Shown: piece by piece, positions 1 through 12,419 of the stretch
Layout: the number at the start of each line of letters is the position of its first letter
Numbering within the stretch: the first letter of the stretch is position 1
NCBI GenBank assembly: GCA_964035545.1
Contig: OZ037768.1
Coordinates: forward strand, 19,447,700 to 19,511,699
DNA length: 64,000 nt
Source: Bugula neritina
Lineage: Eukaryota > Bryozoa > Gymnolaemata > Cheilostomatida > Bugulidae
Direction of reading: 5' to 3'
Notes under the pieces: model-generated
The model's database searches: none
What the model saw: the letters and a program-made list of their open reading frames with translations, nothing else
What the model was told of the DNA's origin: nothing
Made by a program: the position numbers and the translations under genes

Positions 1-679
1 TGTTTGTTGGTTTTCTTAGTTTTTAATTTATTTACGCGTAGTCTATTAGTATTAGTATTACTATTACTATTAGTATTAGTATTAGTATTAGTATAAGTAT
101 TACTATCACATTCACTATGTCTATTACTATTAGTATTACTATTACTATTAAGTATTAGTATTAAACTTAGAGTTAGCATTACATTTAGTTTTACTTTTAC
201 TTTTAGTTTTAGATTTACTAAAAGTAAAACAGTATAACTATAAGTGGTTTACCATTACGGATTAGTAATTCACTAATTGACTAATTCACTAATTACTAAT
301 TAGTAATACTAGTAATAATGTTCATCATGATCATAATAATTATCAGTGTTTTTAAATTATGATACGTTGGTTATTGATATTTTAGATAATTATATATGAA
401 GTCATAATGATTGTAAATGTTTGTCTCATAGTGATAGTCATTATCATTATGATTATTGACAATTCAAATATTGATCTGAATTATAATCATAATCATAATG
501 ATTGTGATGATTATGATGGGAAAATTGCAGTTTACACTGTGATTGTTATGTGTTACAATTGTGATTGTAGTTATCATTATCACTATGTACATGTTGATGT
601 GATTACATGACTAAAACATATGTGGTCACTGAGTCTTGGTCGCTGCTTCTACATCCGCTATGGCAATATTAACTTATTT
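1..679. repeat. Cryptically simple TAGTATTAG/TAGTTA-rich tract
   Basis: Bases 40-320 are dominated by overlapping trinucleotide words (ATTAGTATTAGTATTACTATTAC) that have drifted. Bases 400-610 continue with ATAATCATAATGAT-type words; an open frame there encodes only low-complexity N/D/I/V/H residues and is not a gene. The same style of sequence recurs near 13.6-14.4, 47.0-47.4 and 48.6-48.95 kb. Confidence 0.6.
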
Positions 680-1145
680 GGGTTACTGTCTTTTGTATAC
701 AAAATGGTCGTTTTGTACACAAACTACTGTCTATTTTGTACACAAAATGAACAATAAATTAATCTACTGGATAACCACTTGAATGATGCTAGTTTTTTTA
801 TTTATTGCATTTAATCATGTATCTTTCACACCTCCCATGTACGACGTCACCTAGCCTATTAGTATTTTGTATTCAGTTTCACTAGTCTATTGTCATTGAT
901 CAATCATCATTGTTTTATACTAATCTTAAATTTATTATGATAAATGCGTTAATATTTATTTTCATATAATAGCTGTACTGTAAGTGCATGGTTCATACGT
1001 AAAACAATAATTAAATATCAAAAAATATGAATTTTGATTAATTTATATTGATTATTTAATGTGTACGAAGTGACTTATCATATGTGTACAAAACGACCTG
1101 AAAAAGTAGGTACAAAACAACTTGTGTACGGAATGACCTGCACCC
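680..1145. mobile_element. MITE-like element with terminal inverted repeats
   Basis: The left end holds GGTCGTTTTGTACACA at about 706-721 and the right end holds its exact complement, TGTGTACAAAACGACC, at about 1083-1098. Outer ends also match loosely (GGGTTACTGTC... against the complement of ...GACCTGCACCC). Further TTTGTACACAAA words repeat beside each end. There is no coding capacity between, so this looks like a roughly 466-bp non-autonomous DNA transposon. Family unknown. Confidence 0.6.
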
Positions 1146-1610
1146 TATTATTATAGTTAACCCACCTCTCCATGACTAGAATAAAAATAGGTGTCATAAT
1201 ATTTGTTGCTTTATTAAATATTTGGCTCAGTAAAACTGTTTCAAGTTGAAACCCCTAAAACAACTCAACAAATACAGATAAAAGCCGGAGATTAAGTTTT
1301 GTAGCTTTAAATCTTGGAAATTGCAACACTCTGCAGTGGAACTATTCTACCGAGAAATCCTACTTTAATATTAGTTTTCTACATTCCTTCGGTTCAACTT
1401 GACAGTAACTCAAAAAGCAAGTTAGTTCATTGAACAAATACATTGGAATAAAATAACAACCTTAAATTTTACTTTTTGTTTCAAATAAGCCCCGTCTTCT
1501 ATTTCATGTAGAATAGTAGCATAATCTGATGAACTGAGCTTTTTGGAGTCTCAGGTTGATGTCAAGTTTTAAATTTGCCAACCGCTGTTCTCGATCAGCT
1601 TTCCCGAAAG
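1146..1610. other. Upstream region of ARMH3
   Basis: No coding exon recognised. It presumably contains the ARMH3 promoter and 5' untranslated region. No TATA box or CpG-rich promoter stands out by eye. Frames just upstream of the ATG at 1611 are partly open, so a longer first exon cannot be excluded. Confidence 0.35.
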
Positions 1611-4600
1611 ATGTCGGGTGACAAAGTTGTCAGCCGGAAAAACTCCACTAATATCATGAAAGAGAAGATTGTCAAATATTATGAAATTGTTTTCCAGGTA
1701 TTTATGTTTTCATGTTTGCCAACCTTCATGTTTTCCATCACAAAGAGCTTTGATGCGGTTTTATATTATGTATAAATTTGTTTCAGGCTGGAAATCCATG
1801 TGATGAAAATAGAAATTTCTGGAATGAGTTCTTCTTGCTGCGGGTGAGAAATTAGAATTTTCTATCTGTTCTGTTGCATTCGCACGTTTATTAACACAAT
1901 AGTAAGGTTAGAAAAGTCTATTTTCCAATACATACTTGTCTGTAGTTGAGTAAAAAGCGCCATTGGTGTGCTTTATGCTGGCTTCAACAAAAAAATTATT
2001 TATCAGTCTGCTCAAAAACTAATTTCTTTTTTGGTATTCGAAGCCAACTAAAATTTTTAATATTCATGTACATATTATTTTAACGTCAGCAATCTGTTTC
2101 GTATTTAGTGATTTAATTTGGTAATCTGCTCTGTCTATGGGTAGCTACTTCTTGGATACTATGTGATATATAGAATATGGTATATATGATATATAGTTGG
2201 TAAATTTAATATAGTATATATGATTTAATGTATATAATATATAATTTTTATAGGCAAATGTTGAGTCGTTGCAGAACCAGTTTGTTGCAGTATCTCCCAG
2301 TGATCTTCCAACCGTAAAAGTAAGTTTAGATCTGTAACTTTCCACACAGTTCTTTATGTCTTATATCAAATAAATAAATAAAAAATGATATTTAGCAGTT
2401 GTGTCTGTTTGAGAAATTAATACTATTGATATTATCTTAAGATTTTATATTTTTTGTGTTGAGTTATATTTAGAACTACTCAATTATGGTGCATTGTAGA
2501 AGTCTTAGCAAGACTTTGTCATTTTCAGCAGGTTTTAATCCATTGCACTGACTAAACTCTAAGCTAAACAATAACTGGATGAAATTTGACCTTATAAATT
2601 TGAGTTCAAGTAATAAATTGGCATTCAGTGATTAATATATTAGACTAAAGAGAACAGGCTACTCACTGAAATTGTATGATAACGTTAGTAACATACTTAA
2701 GTTATTTTTTCATGTATGTACAGCAGCTTGTTTTGGTTTTCTATTTTGTAGGTGAATGTCAATGACTTATTTGCAAGATGCACGGATCAGCTCAGTGACT
2801 ATCACGCTATAAAAATAGTTAATGCCATTCAGGTGAGTGCTCTGTGTTGTGCATCATTCCTTAGGATTTCATGAATTATTCACGTTGATAATTAATCTTT
2901 CATGATAATAAGAAAGCTTTTTTAAATGGAAATTTGTAAGCTGCGCCACTATCACACTATGAATAAGAGTTGTAATAGAATTTTAGTGCTCAACTGCCAT
3001 GGTTTCAGTGAAAATTAGCCAGTTGGTAGTGAAGGTACGTTTCTGAGGCAAAGATGTAGGTCACAAAAGTAGGTTAATAGACTGAAATGCAACAACTTTC
3101 TCTGCACTTATATTATTGTTATGTGTTTAGCAACAGAAAATTTACTTACAATCATATAAGTTAAATTTCTCTTTAAAAAGACTACCACCCATGTAGAAGT
3201 CACAGTTTTATTTACAGTGATCCAACACGTGTTGGCACCTTTCCTTCACACATAATAAGGGTTGCATGTTAGCAGTCCTGGTATATAGTCAAACTAGTTT
3301 TTTGCTGTTAAATTTAGGTAGTTTGACAAGTTTTGCTGTCGACGCCTTTTAGCCATCAGCGGGCTTGAAATTAACCAAGAAACTATTTTTTGTACTGGAA
3401 ACATATTATGCAATGTTTTTTAAACAAACCACTTGAAATAACATAATACATTTTTAGGCCACTTTCCCTTTTTACACGATGACATTGCATGATACCTGGT
3501 CAGTCATAGGTTTTCTAAAAAGAAGTGTTAGGCAGCAGAAAGACTTTTGGTTTTGTGTAAAAACAGTCGAACCTTGACTTCTTCCTATGATAGTGTAAAC
3601 TGCATCAGCTTGTATACTGCAGACAATGTGTGGCTTGGTGAAAGGAGCATTTGCTCACTCAAAGGGAGACTACGGTTTTGATGTTATAGAGCTTCTCATG
3701 GGCTTCGAACAAGCCGATGGCATAATGCAGGTACTTAGGTGTTGCACCGTTCTTGCCTTTGGATGTTTTGGTAATTTTAATAACTTAGTAATAGCAACTT
3801 TTAAAATCAAGTATTTAAAATAAATGTTATACTCCCAGTCATTATTTACTGGCCATCGAAGCTATTTACTTTTTCAATAGCTATACATTATCTTAGCCAC
3901 TAGTATTTGCTAGTGTCTTGTTGCTTTGTGTGCTGCAGTCGTTGATGGAGAAGGTTCACCGGATACTCACCAGCTCGGAGAGTGGGGTCAGTCTGAAGAA
4001 CATTACGCTGCGCTTCCTGCTTACTATAGTCACTCTTACAGAGAATGTCAGCCAAAACACTATTCTGGAGTACTTGATGATACATCACATATTTGAGGCT
4101 CTGCTGGCAGTGAGTAAATCTCTTTAGCATAGAATATTCCTTGCCTTGTGTTCTGGTATAGCGATGCATCGTGATCAGTACATTGTCACTAGAACTGTTG
4201 CTTGGAGCTAAAGTTCAATTTGAGTTTCTGGTTGAAGTATAATAGCAAGAAATCACGGGACAAGCTCATTTTCAACTTTAGTTTTCTATTTACACAGTTA
4301 TTTATCTGTACTCAAAGCCTTCATGTAAACACTAATCCATCTACAAATACACACAAGATGCGAGTGCATTGTGTCTACTGTCTGGTTTAGAAGTTGTTTT
4401 CTCCTGTAGATGCTTAGTGATTCCAGTCTGAGGGCTGATCATGGAAACGATACGGTGCTGCTGTTGATGTTACTTGTGCAGTATAGGAAGTACGAGTCTA
4501 CCAACCCATATATAGTCAGCTTGTCTATACTAGACAGTGATATAGCTCTCAATGTATGTATTTAAGTACTTTCAGCTTACATTTTACCCTTGTGTATGTT

Positions 4601-7600
4601 CAAGCATACGTGCAAATAAAGTTTAATTATAGTGGATTTTCAAGCCTTTGTAAATGTTGTTTTACTAAACGAAGCTAGTGTTGATTTTATATAAAAATTG
4701 TATTAGTTTAAAACAGATGAAGTGATTTAAAAAATATTTATGAAACCTGAAGACCTGCATTTCTTGCATCATTGTACCACTATTATTTACTTACACAACT
4801 GCCTGCTTATATTACAGGTTGTGTTGTTTGTAGAAGTTTTAACACTTCCAATAGTCAACTTTATAACTTCAATAAAGTGCAAAATGCCGTTTTTAATATT
4901 TTTTTGAACAAATAATTTTATAATCATGTCACTTATGGTTTTATGTTGCATGTTTTCTTTTAAAATTTTTGGTGATTGCCTTTCTTTTGCAGGGCTTATC
5001 ACAAATAATAGCACTTTCCCTTATTGGATATAACAGGTAAATAGAATATCGCTAAAGTATATTTTAAGGTTTTTGCTATGCTCACTTTACAATAGTACAA
5101 AGCTTCCATCTTCTGACTGTAATCAATTTTACAGCTAAGTAGTTTTTGTAGAGGCTAATTTAGCTGTAGCTGGTGTTGTGAGTTTTGTCATTGAATGTTT
5201 TATAAATGGCATTTGTTTTGCAATTGTTGACATGGCAGTTATTTGTATTGCAGACATTACAAGGACAAGATTAGCCAGCATAAGCCTTCTGGTCTAATGT
5301 CAACATTCACTAGCATGGTCAGTGTTCATATGTATGCTTATTTAGTCAAATATCATTTCCATTAAACCAACTTATACAGCATGTTTATGTTTTTTATTGT
5401 AACCGTTGATACATTGGGTTTTATATCTTTCAGGTTGGTAGTATGTTTAGCAGTGATGAAACAGTTAAAGTCAAATTTAAGTAAGTCACAACACTCATAC
5501 TTATCTTGAACTGCTAAAAGTCCTTTGAAATATTTGCAAAACATGTTCTGTTGTGGCTTTATATTGTTTTCTATTAGTGAGAGTTGTCTATACGCTTCTT
5601 TCACTACACCTGGATACAGAACACTTGAAACCTCCTCTCCAATAGCTTCTAAGCTTCTCCCCCCCCCCCCCCCCCTGCCTTTAGACTCCGCCCTAACTGC
5701 CTCTAGACTCTGCCTAAATAGTCTTTAAACTCCATCCTAACAGCTTTTAGATTTCTTCATAGCAATTTCTAGAGTCCTCCCCCAACAACTTTTAAACTCC
5801 ACCCTAACAATATTTAGACTCCGCTCTAACAGTTTATTGATGTTTCTGTAGAGTTGCTAGTACTGCATAGAGATTACAAGCAGCCTGTGCCAACCTTATG
5901 CTTATAAACTCGTAAAACTTATCTTATAGTCTGTATAATATTTTGACTCATTTTTATTTGCCCTCCTTAATGTTTTAGGCCTGATACCCCTTTACTGCTA
6001 GCTCTGTACGAATCAGTTCATCTCAACAGAAACTTTGTGTTGGCACTGACTACGAGTCATGCTGCCCCTAACCTGGGTTCTAGTCATAGTCTTGCTGATG
6101 ATACGGAGGAGCCTGTCACACCTGCCGTACCACGAGCTAGTGAAGGTAATCCATGTTATTTTACACAATGCACATGTTTATATATTTATTATACATCTCA
6201 GTTAATATGGCTTACTGCAGTATAACACAAGTGTGACTGTATACAGTGGTATTTTTACATTACTGCTATACGTTGTTATCCCAGTTCTGTTTATATGTCC
6301 GTATTACAAATTTACTATTTTATGACACGCAGGTTCATGTGATCATATTATATACTCTGTATGCACTGTGACATGTGTACGCAGGTGCTTGTAAACTCTC
6401 TCTTATATATGTAGTACCTGTAAGCAAGACAGAGCTGTTGGACCAGCCAACCAATCTCCTCGCCACATTCCTGGAGTACACGTCTATTATAGCTCATGAT
6501 GTCAGAGGTGAGCCGTTCTCTGCTCTCTCAGCTTAAGTACCTGATTGGTGTCGTAATATTTAATGTATGTGTGAAAACATGCTATGTTGTATTGATAGTG
6601 GAGTAACCATCATCTGTTTGCTTGTGACCCTTTTAAGGGCAGTTCGAGTTGTAAGGAATTATTTTAAGTAGAATAATTCTTCAAAAATTCACATTTACGC
6701 ACATACATATAACACACATACACACACTCACACACAACACACATACACACACTCACACACACCCGCCTGAGCACACGCACACCATAGCACTGCGCTGTGT
6801 TATATGGCTGTATTGTAGCATGTCATTGCATTGTTCTATATCCTCGCATTGTATTGTAGATGAAGTGAACTTCAATGTCTGCCGTTTGTGTTTCATTATT
6901 CTCACTTGTGTGTCGGAGGATCAGTACGCCAACTCTCTCATGCATGACTCTAATATCAACTTTCGAGTTCCCATTCATAAACTCGTAAGTGTTGAACTCA
7001 GTGCTGTATATGCAACGCATTAAACAAGTCAAACTGTTGAAGCTTCTGTTAGGATAGCATGCTTGTAGTTATTGTGGTACTCATATAGTGAATGTTATAT
7101 CATATCAACTTATTTTCCATTAACTTCAACTGTTCAATAATGATGCTGAGTAAATTCTGACTATTTTTATTCAGTACCCATAATAACTAACACTTTTAAA
7201 AACCTTGTCTATGTAAATGTTACATAATGAACAAATGAAGTTTAGAGTATTGACTTTAAACATTGTGATGTTAACACAGCAGTAACTATCTTGTAGCCAA
7301 TGCGACACAGGAAGTTACCAGTAGAGACAACTCCCCCTTCTACTCCTCTGGCCTACTCCGCGTTAGGTAGGTAGTATTGCGTGTCTACTTCTTGCTGATG
7401 ATAGTGGCTGCCTCAATATACACCTGAACCAAAACAGAAGTCTGTTGGTTATTCCTTAATGTAATATTCTAGAACTGAAAGTAGAGCTCATTGTGAGTCA
7501 CATGACATAATATTGTAGAACTGAAAGTAGAGCTCATTGTGAGTCACATGACATAATATTGTAGAACTGAAAGTAGAGCTCATTGTGAGTCACATGATGT

Positions 7601-10600
7601 AATATTGTAGAACTACAAGTAGAGCTCATTGTGAGTCACATGACGTAATATTGTAGAACTACAAGTAGAGCTCATTGTGAGTCACATGACATAATATTGT
7701 AGAACTGCAAGTAGAGCTCATTGTGAGTCACATGATGTAATATTGTAGAACTACAAGTAGAGCTCATTGTGAGTCACATGACGTAATATTGTAGAACTGC
7801 AAGTAGAGCTCATTGTGAGTCACATGACATAATATTGTAGAACTGCAAGTAGAGTTCATTGTGAGTCACATGATGAAGCAGATGCCGGCTGACCTGTACA
7901 TCCTGTCTCTTGGAATTATTCACCGTCTGCTTGTATATCAGAAGAAATCTCGAGTGAGACTCGTCTACCCCTGGAAGTCCCTCTGGTCCGGTGAGCAGCT
8001 TATATTTCCCTCTTTCTTGCCGCCGTAGTTGGAGTTGTTCCCTCGTCTCAGTAGTCAATTTTCCTCAACTGGTTCATGTTTCCACAAATATTAAAAGTTG
8101 AATATGTATATAATTTTATGCATATAATATAGCCCACGGTATTGAATACACATATAAATGCCTATAGTTTAGCAAATACAGCTAATATATAGACTGCCTA
8201 CATCATAATTGGTAGCTATAGAGCTTAGAGATCATATATGGTAATGCATAGCACTCCATACTCTGCCAGACTCATAAAGTATTGGTAACCATCTTGTACG
8301 CTGTTTCAGCTCTCACCAGTCTGGTCAAGTATATGTTATCCAATGAAACGGCTCTGCTGAAGATGTGTAACATATTCGTCATTGCACAGAAGGTATCGGG
8401 ATTTGTTACACTCATGTTTCACTAATTATAGAACGGTTTTTTAATTGAATACGGAGGCTGTGTGTTTAGGTAATCACATTGAAACCTTTATGCATCAATA
8501 GATCATGTATTATTATATAACTTGTAGCATATAGCAGTGAACCTTGGCATGTGCATAAACCTAATTTTTTAATTATTTAAATGTAATTCACTAGTTACAG
8601 CTTGAGTTGTAATGACCTTGTATGTATGTGTTGAACCGTGATCTAGCGTTAATGGCATGGATCCAGCAGGTCCATTTCTAGCATTGTTTCTCAACTTTGT
8701 AAACTTGCAGTAAAGTTGATGTTGCTATATGCAATGTTACATAATACTTCTCTATCTGATTAGTGGTGGGTGTTGAATTGAAGTTTTTTCAACTAGTGCA
8801 GCTTCTAGCATAACTTTGTAGCACAAGGAGTTGTCTGACTATCAAATGAAGCAATAGTATTCCAACCCAAACCAAAAGTTTTATAACTGCAGCTGAGCTA
8901 ATATTTACATCTCTGCAGTTAAAAAGTTGCTAGAAGCAGCACCGAGTTTGTGATCACTGAGTGCAGTATTTTGTGAGTCTTGAGTTAGGGTTCGTACTTT
9001 GAACCCTCAACTCCAACGTTGATACCCTAAAATGCTGTACTTGAATGCCACCAACTCAGTGCTGCTCCCAGCAACTTCTCTGCAGTTCGCCTGTTCATAG
9101 GTTGTATGTACTTAAACATATATGATTCTACATTCTATAGGTTGTCAACATATTCAATATGTTTATAACATACGGTGACACTTTTCTGGCTACGCCTAAT
9201 AGTTACGATGAGCTGTATTATGAACTGATACGAACTCATGCAGTTTATGACAATCTGTACACATTCGGTAAGTCTGCATTCTGCCATGCCATTCTATGGT
9301 GAGTAGTGCTCAGCTAATGTATTCTAATTTATTTATTTTATACTCTATTCTATTTTTATATTTATTCTATTAAATTGATTTTCAAATGATCTCAAAATCA
9401 CAATATTTAAAACTAGTTTTTTGATGTCCTATTTGTATTTTCCTTTTTTCTAAAAAGTTATTTTAACATTTTGTGGCGTTTCATATTCCAGTGTTTAAAA
9501 GATGTGTAGACATAATAACACACTTGGTGTAATGAAATCATAGTCAACTAAGCTATCCCGGTTGTTGTAATTCTGACAATTGTAACAAAAACTTTTTGAG
9601 AAGAAAGCCATGTTGGACACCATGTGCAGTGAATACTCCAGAGGTGTCAGTACTATTTTAGTTACTTACACGGGTTGGTAATTCTTAGAAAGTTTCGTTG
9701 TAGTCACTATTCTAACAAATCTTCAAAATGCAATATTGATTGGTTTGCTAGTAGTTGTATAGTTGCGGTAGTGTGCTATGCATCTAAAATATCTGCTTAT
9801 TTTCCCATAAAATATTGGTTTGTAAAGTGGTTTCCGTTCATGAATACTTTAAAGAAGTTGTTTATACCTTAAATATATGTAAATTAGTGTTTCGTGTTGT
9901 TTCTAGCTCTGCGCTACTCTACCAGTAGTGAGTGGAAGGATGATAGTGCACGACTTATACACAGTCTTGGAAACATCAGGTATTTGACATCCCTTCTTTT
10001 ATATAATGATATAAGAAGTTACACTGCAGTCTCTGCTCAATACTATATACTATATATATACTATACTATATATACTATATATCAAACAAAATGCATAAAT
10101 GAAAACTTAAAAGCAATAAAGCCCTACACTGTTATATTTGTGTATCTTTTTTATTTGTAACATCTCAAAGCAATTTTAAAGACCTGTTAATTAGGGTCAG
10201 TTTAAGATTTCTTGCAAACGAAGGTAAAAACTTGATGATTTTTCTTTTATGCAATTTTTCTTACATTTTATTATTGTAATTCCTTTGATGTATTTACCAA
10301 AAGTCTATTACAGAATATATTTTACAGGGCGGTGGTGAATCACTTTCGACCAAAGGTAGATTCTTGGGCTAAAGTAAACCATTTATCTTCACTGACTGAA
10401 GAGCAAGTTCTTGAAGTGGTTCGGTCTAACTACGACTCTTTAACGCTAAAACTGCACGACACTCTTGACCATTATGAAAGATACAGTGAAAAACCAAAGG
10501 AAGCCAACTTTTTTATACAAATGGTAAAATATACAACTGTTACATCATTAATAAAGGAAATGTATAGCTTGGTGAAGTTGTTGTATTTTATATTTATAAT

Positions 10601-11168
10601 TACCAGTCGTCAACAATTTTACAAAGATTGATTAAAAGAAACATGTTTACTATTTAATCTAAAATCTGCATAAAATGCTTTAAGAAAATTATTGCATATT
10701 ATTGTCTTAAATTAATTTGAAAGGTCTTATGCCATTAAATACTTTTTATTAGCAAGTTTAGGATTTACTGAGATTACTTAGTGTGAAGAAATATGCATCA
10801 GAAAACTAAGTTTGGGGTCATTGTTCACTCTTTTGAGAATTTTTTCTTTTATGTCAAATAATATAATATCACATAATACAAAATATCTTGTTGGCTGGAA
10901 TGAGGTGTGCAGCTTTTAGTGGTACAAAAAAGGGGGCAGAACATCTCATTATACTAAACTCATTTATTTTAGATAGTGATTATAATATAAAACACCAAAA
11001 GGCAAAAAACTGGCAATTTATAAATTCTGTGTTCTGTAATAATTTAGAAATGTTTTATCACTTTTTTATTTACAGGTGAGATCTTTGGTTAAGGATGTGA
11101 GAGAGAAAGTGGTGCTGAGTAAATTGGAGCAAGCAAGTCTGTTGAAAGAATTCAGTACAATATCTTGA
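1611..11168 (+). CDS. ARMH3: ARMH3 (armadillo-like helical domain-containing protein 3), 20 coding exons
   Basis: Complete gene for the ARMH3/C10orf76 family, a cytosolic helical-repeat protein known in mammals to act at the Golgi with PI4KB and GBF1. Exons read by frame and GT-AG sites: 1611-1697, 1787-1843, 2254-2319, 2752-2832, 3623-3730, 3939-4109, 4410-4553, 4993-5036, 5254-5317, 5434-5480, 5979-6145, 6415-6507, 6860-6984, 7297-7366, 7841-7990, 8310-8392, 9141-9267, 9907-9979, 10328-10523, 11076-11168. All phases match and give 681 aa, against 689 in human. Family blocks seen include [10 protein letters not shown]-like ([10 protein letters not shown]), [40 protein letters not shown] and the C-terminal [12 protein letters not shown] 1611 follows a purine-rich context; the reading frame continues upstream without an earlier ATG in view. 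Exon 15 is preceded by a 46-bp tandem array carrying nine copies of its acceptor. Gene identity is secure; exon 1 and the weaker linker exons 10-12 are less so. Confidence 0.95.
5640..5835. repeat. Degenerate minisatellite in ARMH3 intron 10
   Basis: About seven imperfect copies of a 25-30 bp pyrimidine-rich unit resembling CTTTAGACTCCRCCCTAACA. The array opens with a run of 17 C at 5659-5675. It lies wholly inside the intron between the exons ending at 5480 and starting at 5979. Confidence 0.75.
7463..7880 (+). repeat. 46-bp tandem array, nine copies, containing an exon's 3' splice site
   Basis: Copies of a 46-bp unit are phased at 7471, 7517, 7563, 7609, 7655, 7701, 7747, 7793 and 7839 (first base of the shared AGAAC word). 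Each copy holds ATATTGTAG followed by AACTGCAAGTAGAGCTCATT (or AACTGAAAG/AACTACAAG variants) and GTGAGTCACATGA. The last copy runs directly into ARMH3 exon 15, where these bases code for [11 protein letters not shown]. So the unit is a duplicated intron-end plus exon-start. The period is not a multiple of three. The first copy has TTCTAG rather than TTGTAG; the last carries GAGTTC instead of GAGCTC. Confidence 0.95.
8927..9075. mobile_element. MITE family B copy in an ARMH3 intron
   Basis: Left end GTTGCTAGAAGCAGCACCGAG and right end CTCAGTGCTGCTCCCAGCAAC are inverted repeats. Inside are TGAGTGCAGTA, CTTTGAACCC and CAACTCCAA words shared with the 38.2 and 44.8 kb copies. A further inverted fragment of the terminus (GTGCAGCTTCTAGCA) lies at about 8796. 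Confidence 0.65.
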
Positions 11169-11222
11169 GCACTCTGTGACATCATTCTATCATTTCTCTT
11201 TCACTACTTCCATGCTCAATAA

Positions 11223-11228
11223 TTTATT
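11223..11228 (-). terminator. Candidate PTRHD1 polyadenylation signal (AATAAA)
   Basis: TTTATT on the plus strand reads AATAAA on the minus strand, 182 bp past the PTRHD1 stop. It sits on the ARMH3 side of the ARMH3 ATTAAA signal, so the two transcripts would overlap in their 3' untranslated regions. Confidence 0.45.
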
Positions 11229-11254
11229 GTATATTTTATAGCCTATTTAATGAA

Positions 11255-11260
11255 ATTAAA
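11255..11260 (+). terminator. Candidate ARMH3 polyadenylation signal (ATTAAA)
   Basis: ATTAAA lies 87 bp beyond the ARMH3 stop codon at 11166-11168. No AATAAA occurs closer on this strand. It overlaps the predicted 3' untranslated region of PTRHD1 on the other strand. Confidence 0.4.
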
Positions 11261-11409
11261 ATTATTCATACAAATATAAATTCCTTATATAAAATTATTA
11301 CTTAAAACAAACTATAACCACCCTTTGACCAGAAATAAGACTTGCTCAAGCGCCGATAATGAGCAGTGTGAGTAAAAATCCTTGCTACTACATTTTAATA
11401 CATGTCCTT

Positions 11410-12336
11410 TCACTTGAACAGCTTTAGCTTTTTAAAATAAATGTGTACATCTTCCTTTTTGTATGGTTTAGTAGCTAAACAGGTTGGGTAGTTTTCAGGC
11501 TGTTCAACCCACACCTTGTGCATTATGTTGTTTTGCTCCAACTTGACAGCAAGGTTCTTCAGCTTTTCCTCACTCTCTATCTGTTAAAAGCAATACAGCA
11601 ATTATAGCCAATAGTTCATTGCATGTTGATGAGTAGGTAGGGTTTATAAAGTGAGAAAAACTACTGAATCACTTGCTTACATATCACATAATTAGCAGCA
11701 TGTTGCAACATTGTAAATTAATGTATTTATGGGGGTAAGGATCAATTTATGTTGCTCAATTTCAATCAGTAATTAATCAACTTAATAAATATCTAGAAAG
11801 TAATAACAGTTGATACCTGAAAAGTTCTAAATCTTAAAGAACAGAGTTTAATTTTTAGACTATATCATGTAGTCACAACCTCTTTCCCCTATTACACATC
11901 TCCTATGCATATCTTAAACACAACAGGACACTGCCTGTTTCAAAAGCAGTGTATTCCTAATTTACCACAATACTTAGAGGAAATAAAATGAAAATTCACC
12001 AATATTAGAAATGAATATTAGCTTAATGATAATCACAACAGTAATCACACAAGTATATTAATATTCCTATGCTCCAAATAATGGTCCTTTTAACCAAAAA
12101 TCTAGAAATTACCTATAATAAAATGTTCAACTGATACGTACTTCTAATATGCATTTGTGCATATTGTCCAAATCACTCGTGTACTCCTGAGTGGCTAAAT
12201 CATCTGAATGAATATGCATGACTGCGGAGCAAGCATGGCAAGCTTGAGCTATAACAGCTCCAATAGGCCATTGTAGTTTTTGTATGAGATCTTTCCGCAC
12301 TACTATATATTGAATTAAACCATTGCCTGATGACAT
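11410..12336 (-). CDS. PTRHD1: PTRHD1-like putative peptidyl-tRNA hydrolase domain protein
   Basis: Two coding exons on the minus strand, 12336-12142 and 11580-11410, joined in phase 0 across an intron of 561 bp, give 121 aa (human 140). The protein has the Pth2-type fold signature: [11 protein letters not shown] at the N-terminus, [13 protein letters not shown] (lysine-poor variant typical of PTRHD1 rather than PTRH2), then [14 protein letters not shown] and a C-terminal KPYKKEDV...FKKLKLFK. The donor is GAA|GTACGT and the acceptor TAACAG|ATA. The start is the first ATG that keeps the family N-terminus; a possible acceptor at about 12405 suggests a 5' untranslated exon upstream. The intron holds no array. 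PTRHD1 in human is a small protein whose hydrolase activity is uncertain, so function is inferred from family only. Confidence 0.93.
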
Positions 12337-12419
12337 TGGTATTCAGTGGATGTAAAGGGACTAAACTTCTGGCAGTTGAATTTTTCGGGCTTGGCACATT
12401 CACTCTAAAAGTAAGAAAA

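Noticed and set aside
7463-7880. CRISPR-like array (nine regular repeats)
   Set aside because: Units are contiguous with no variable spacers, and the genome is eukaryotic; it is a duplicated splice junction.
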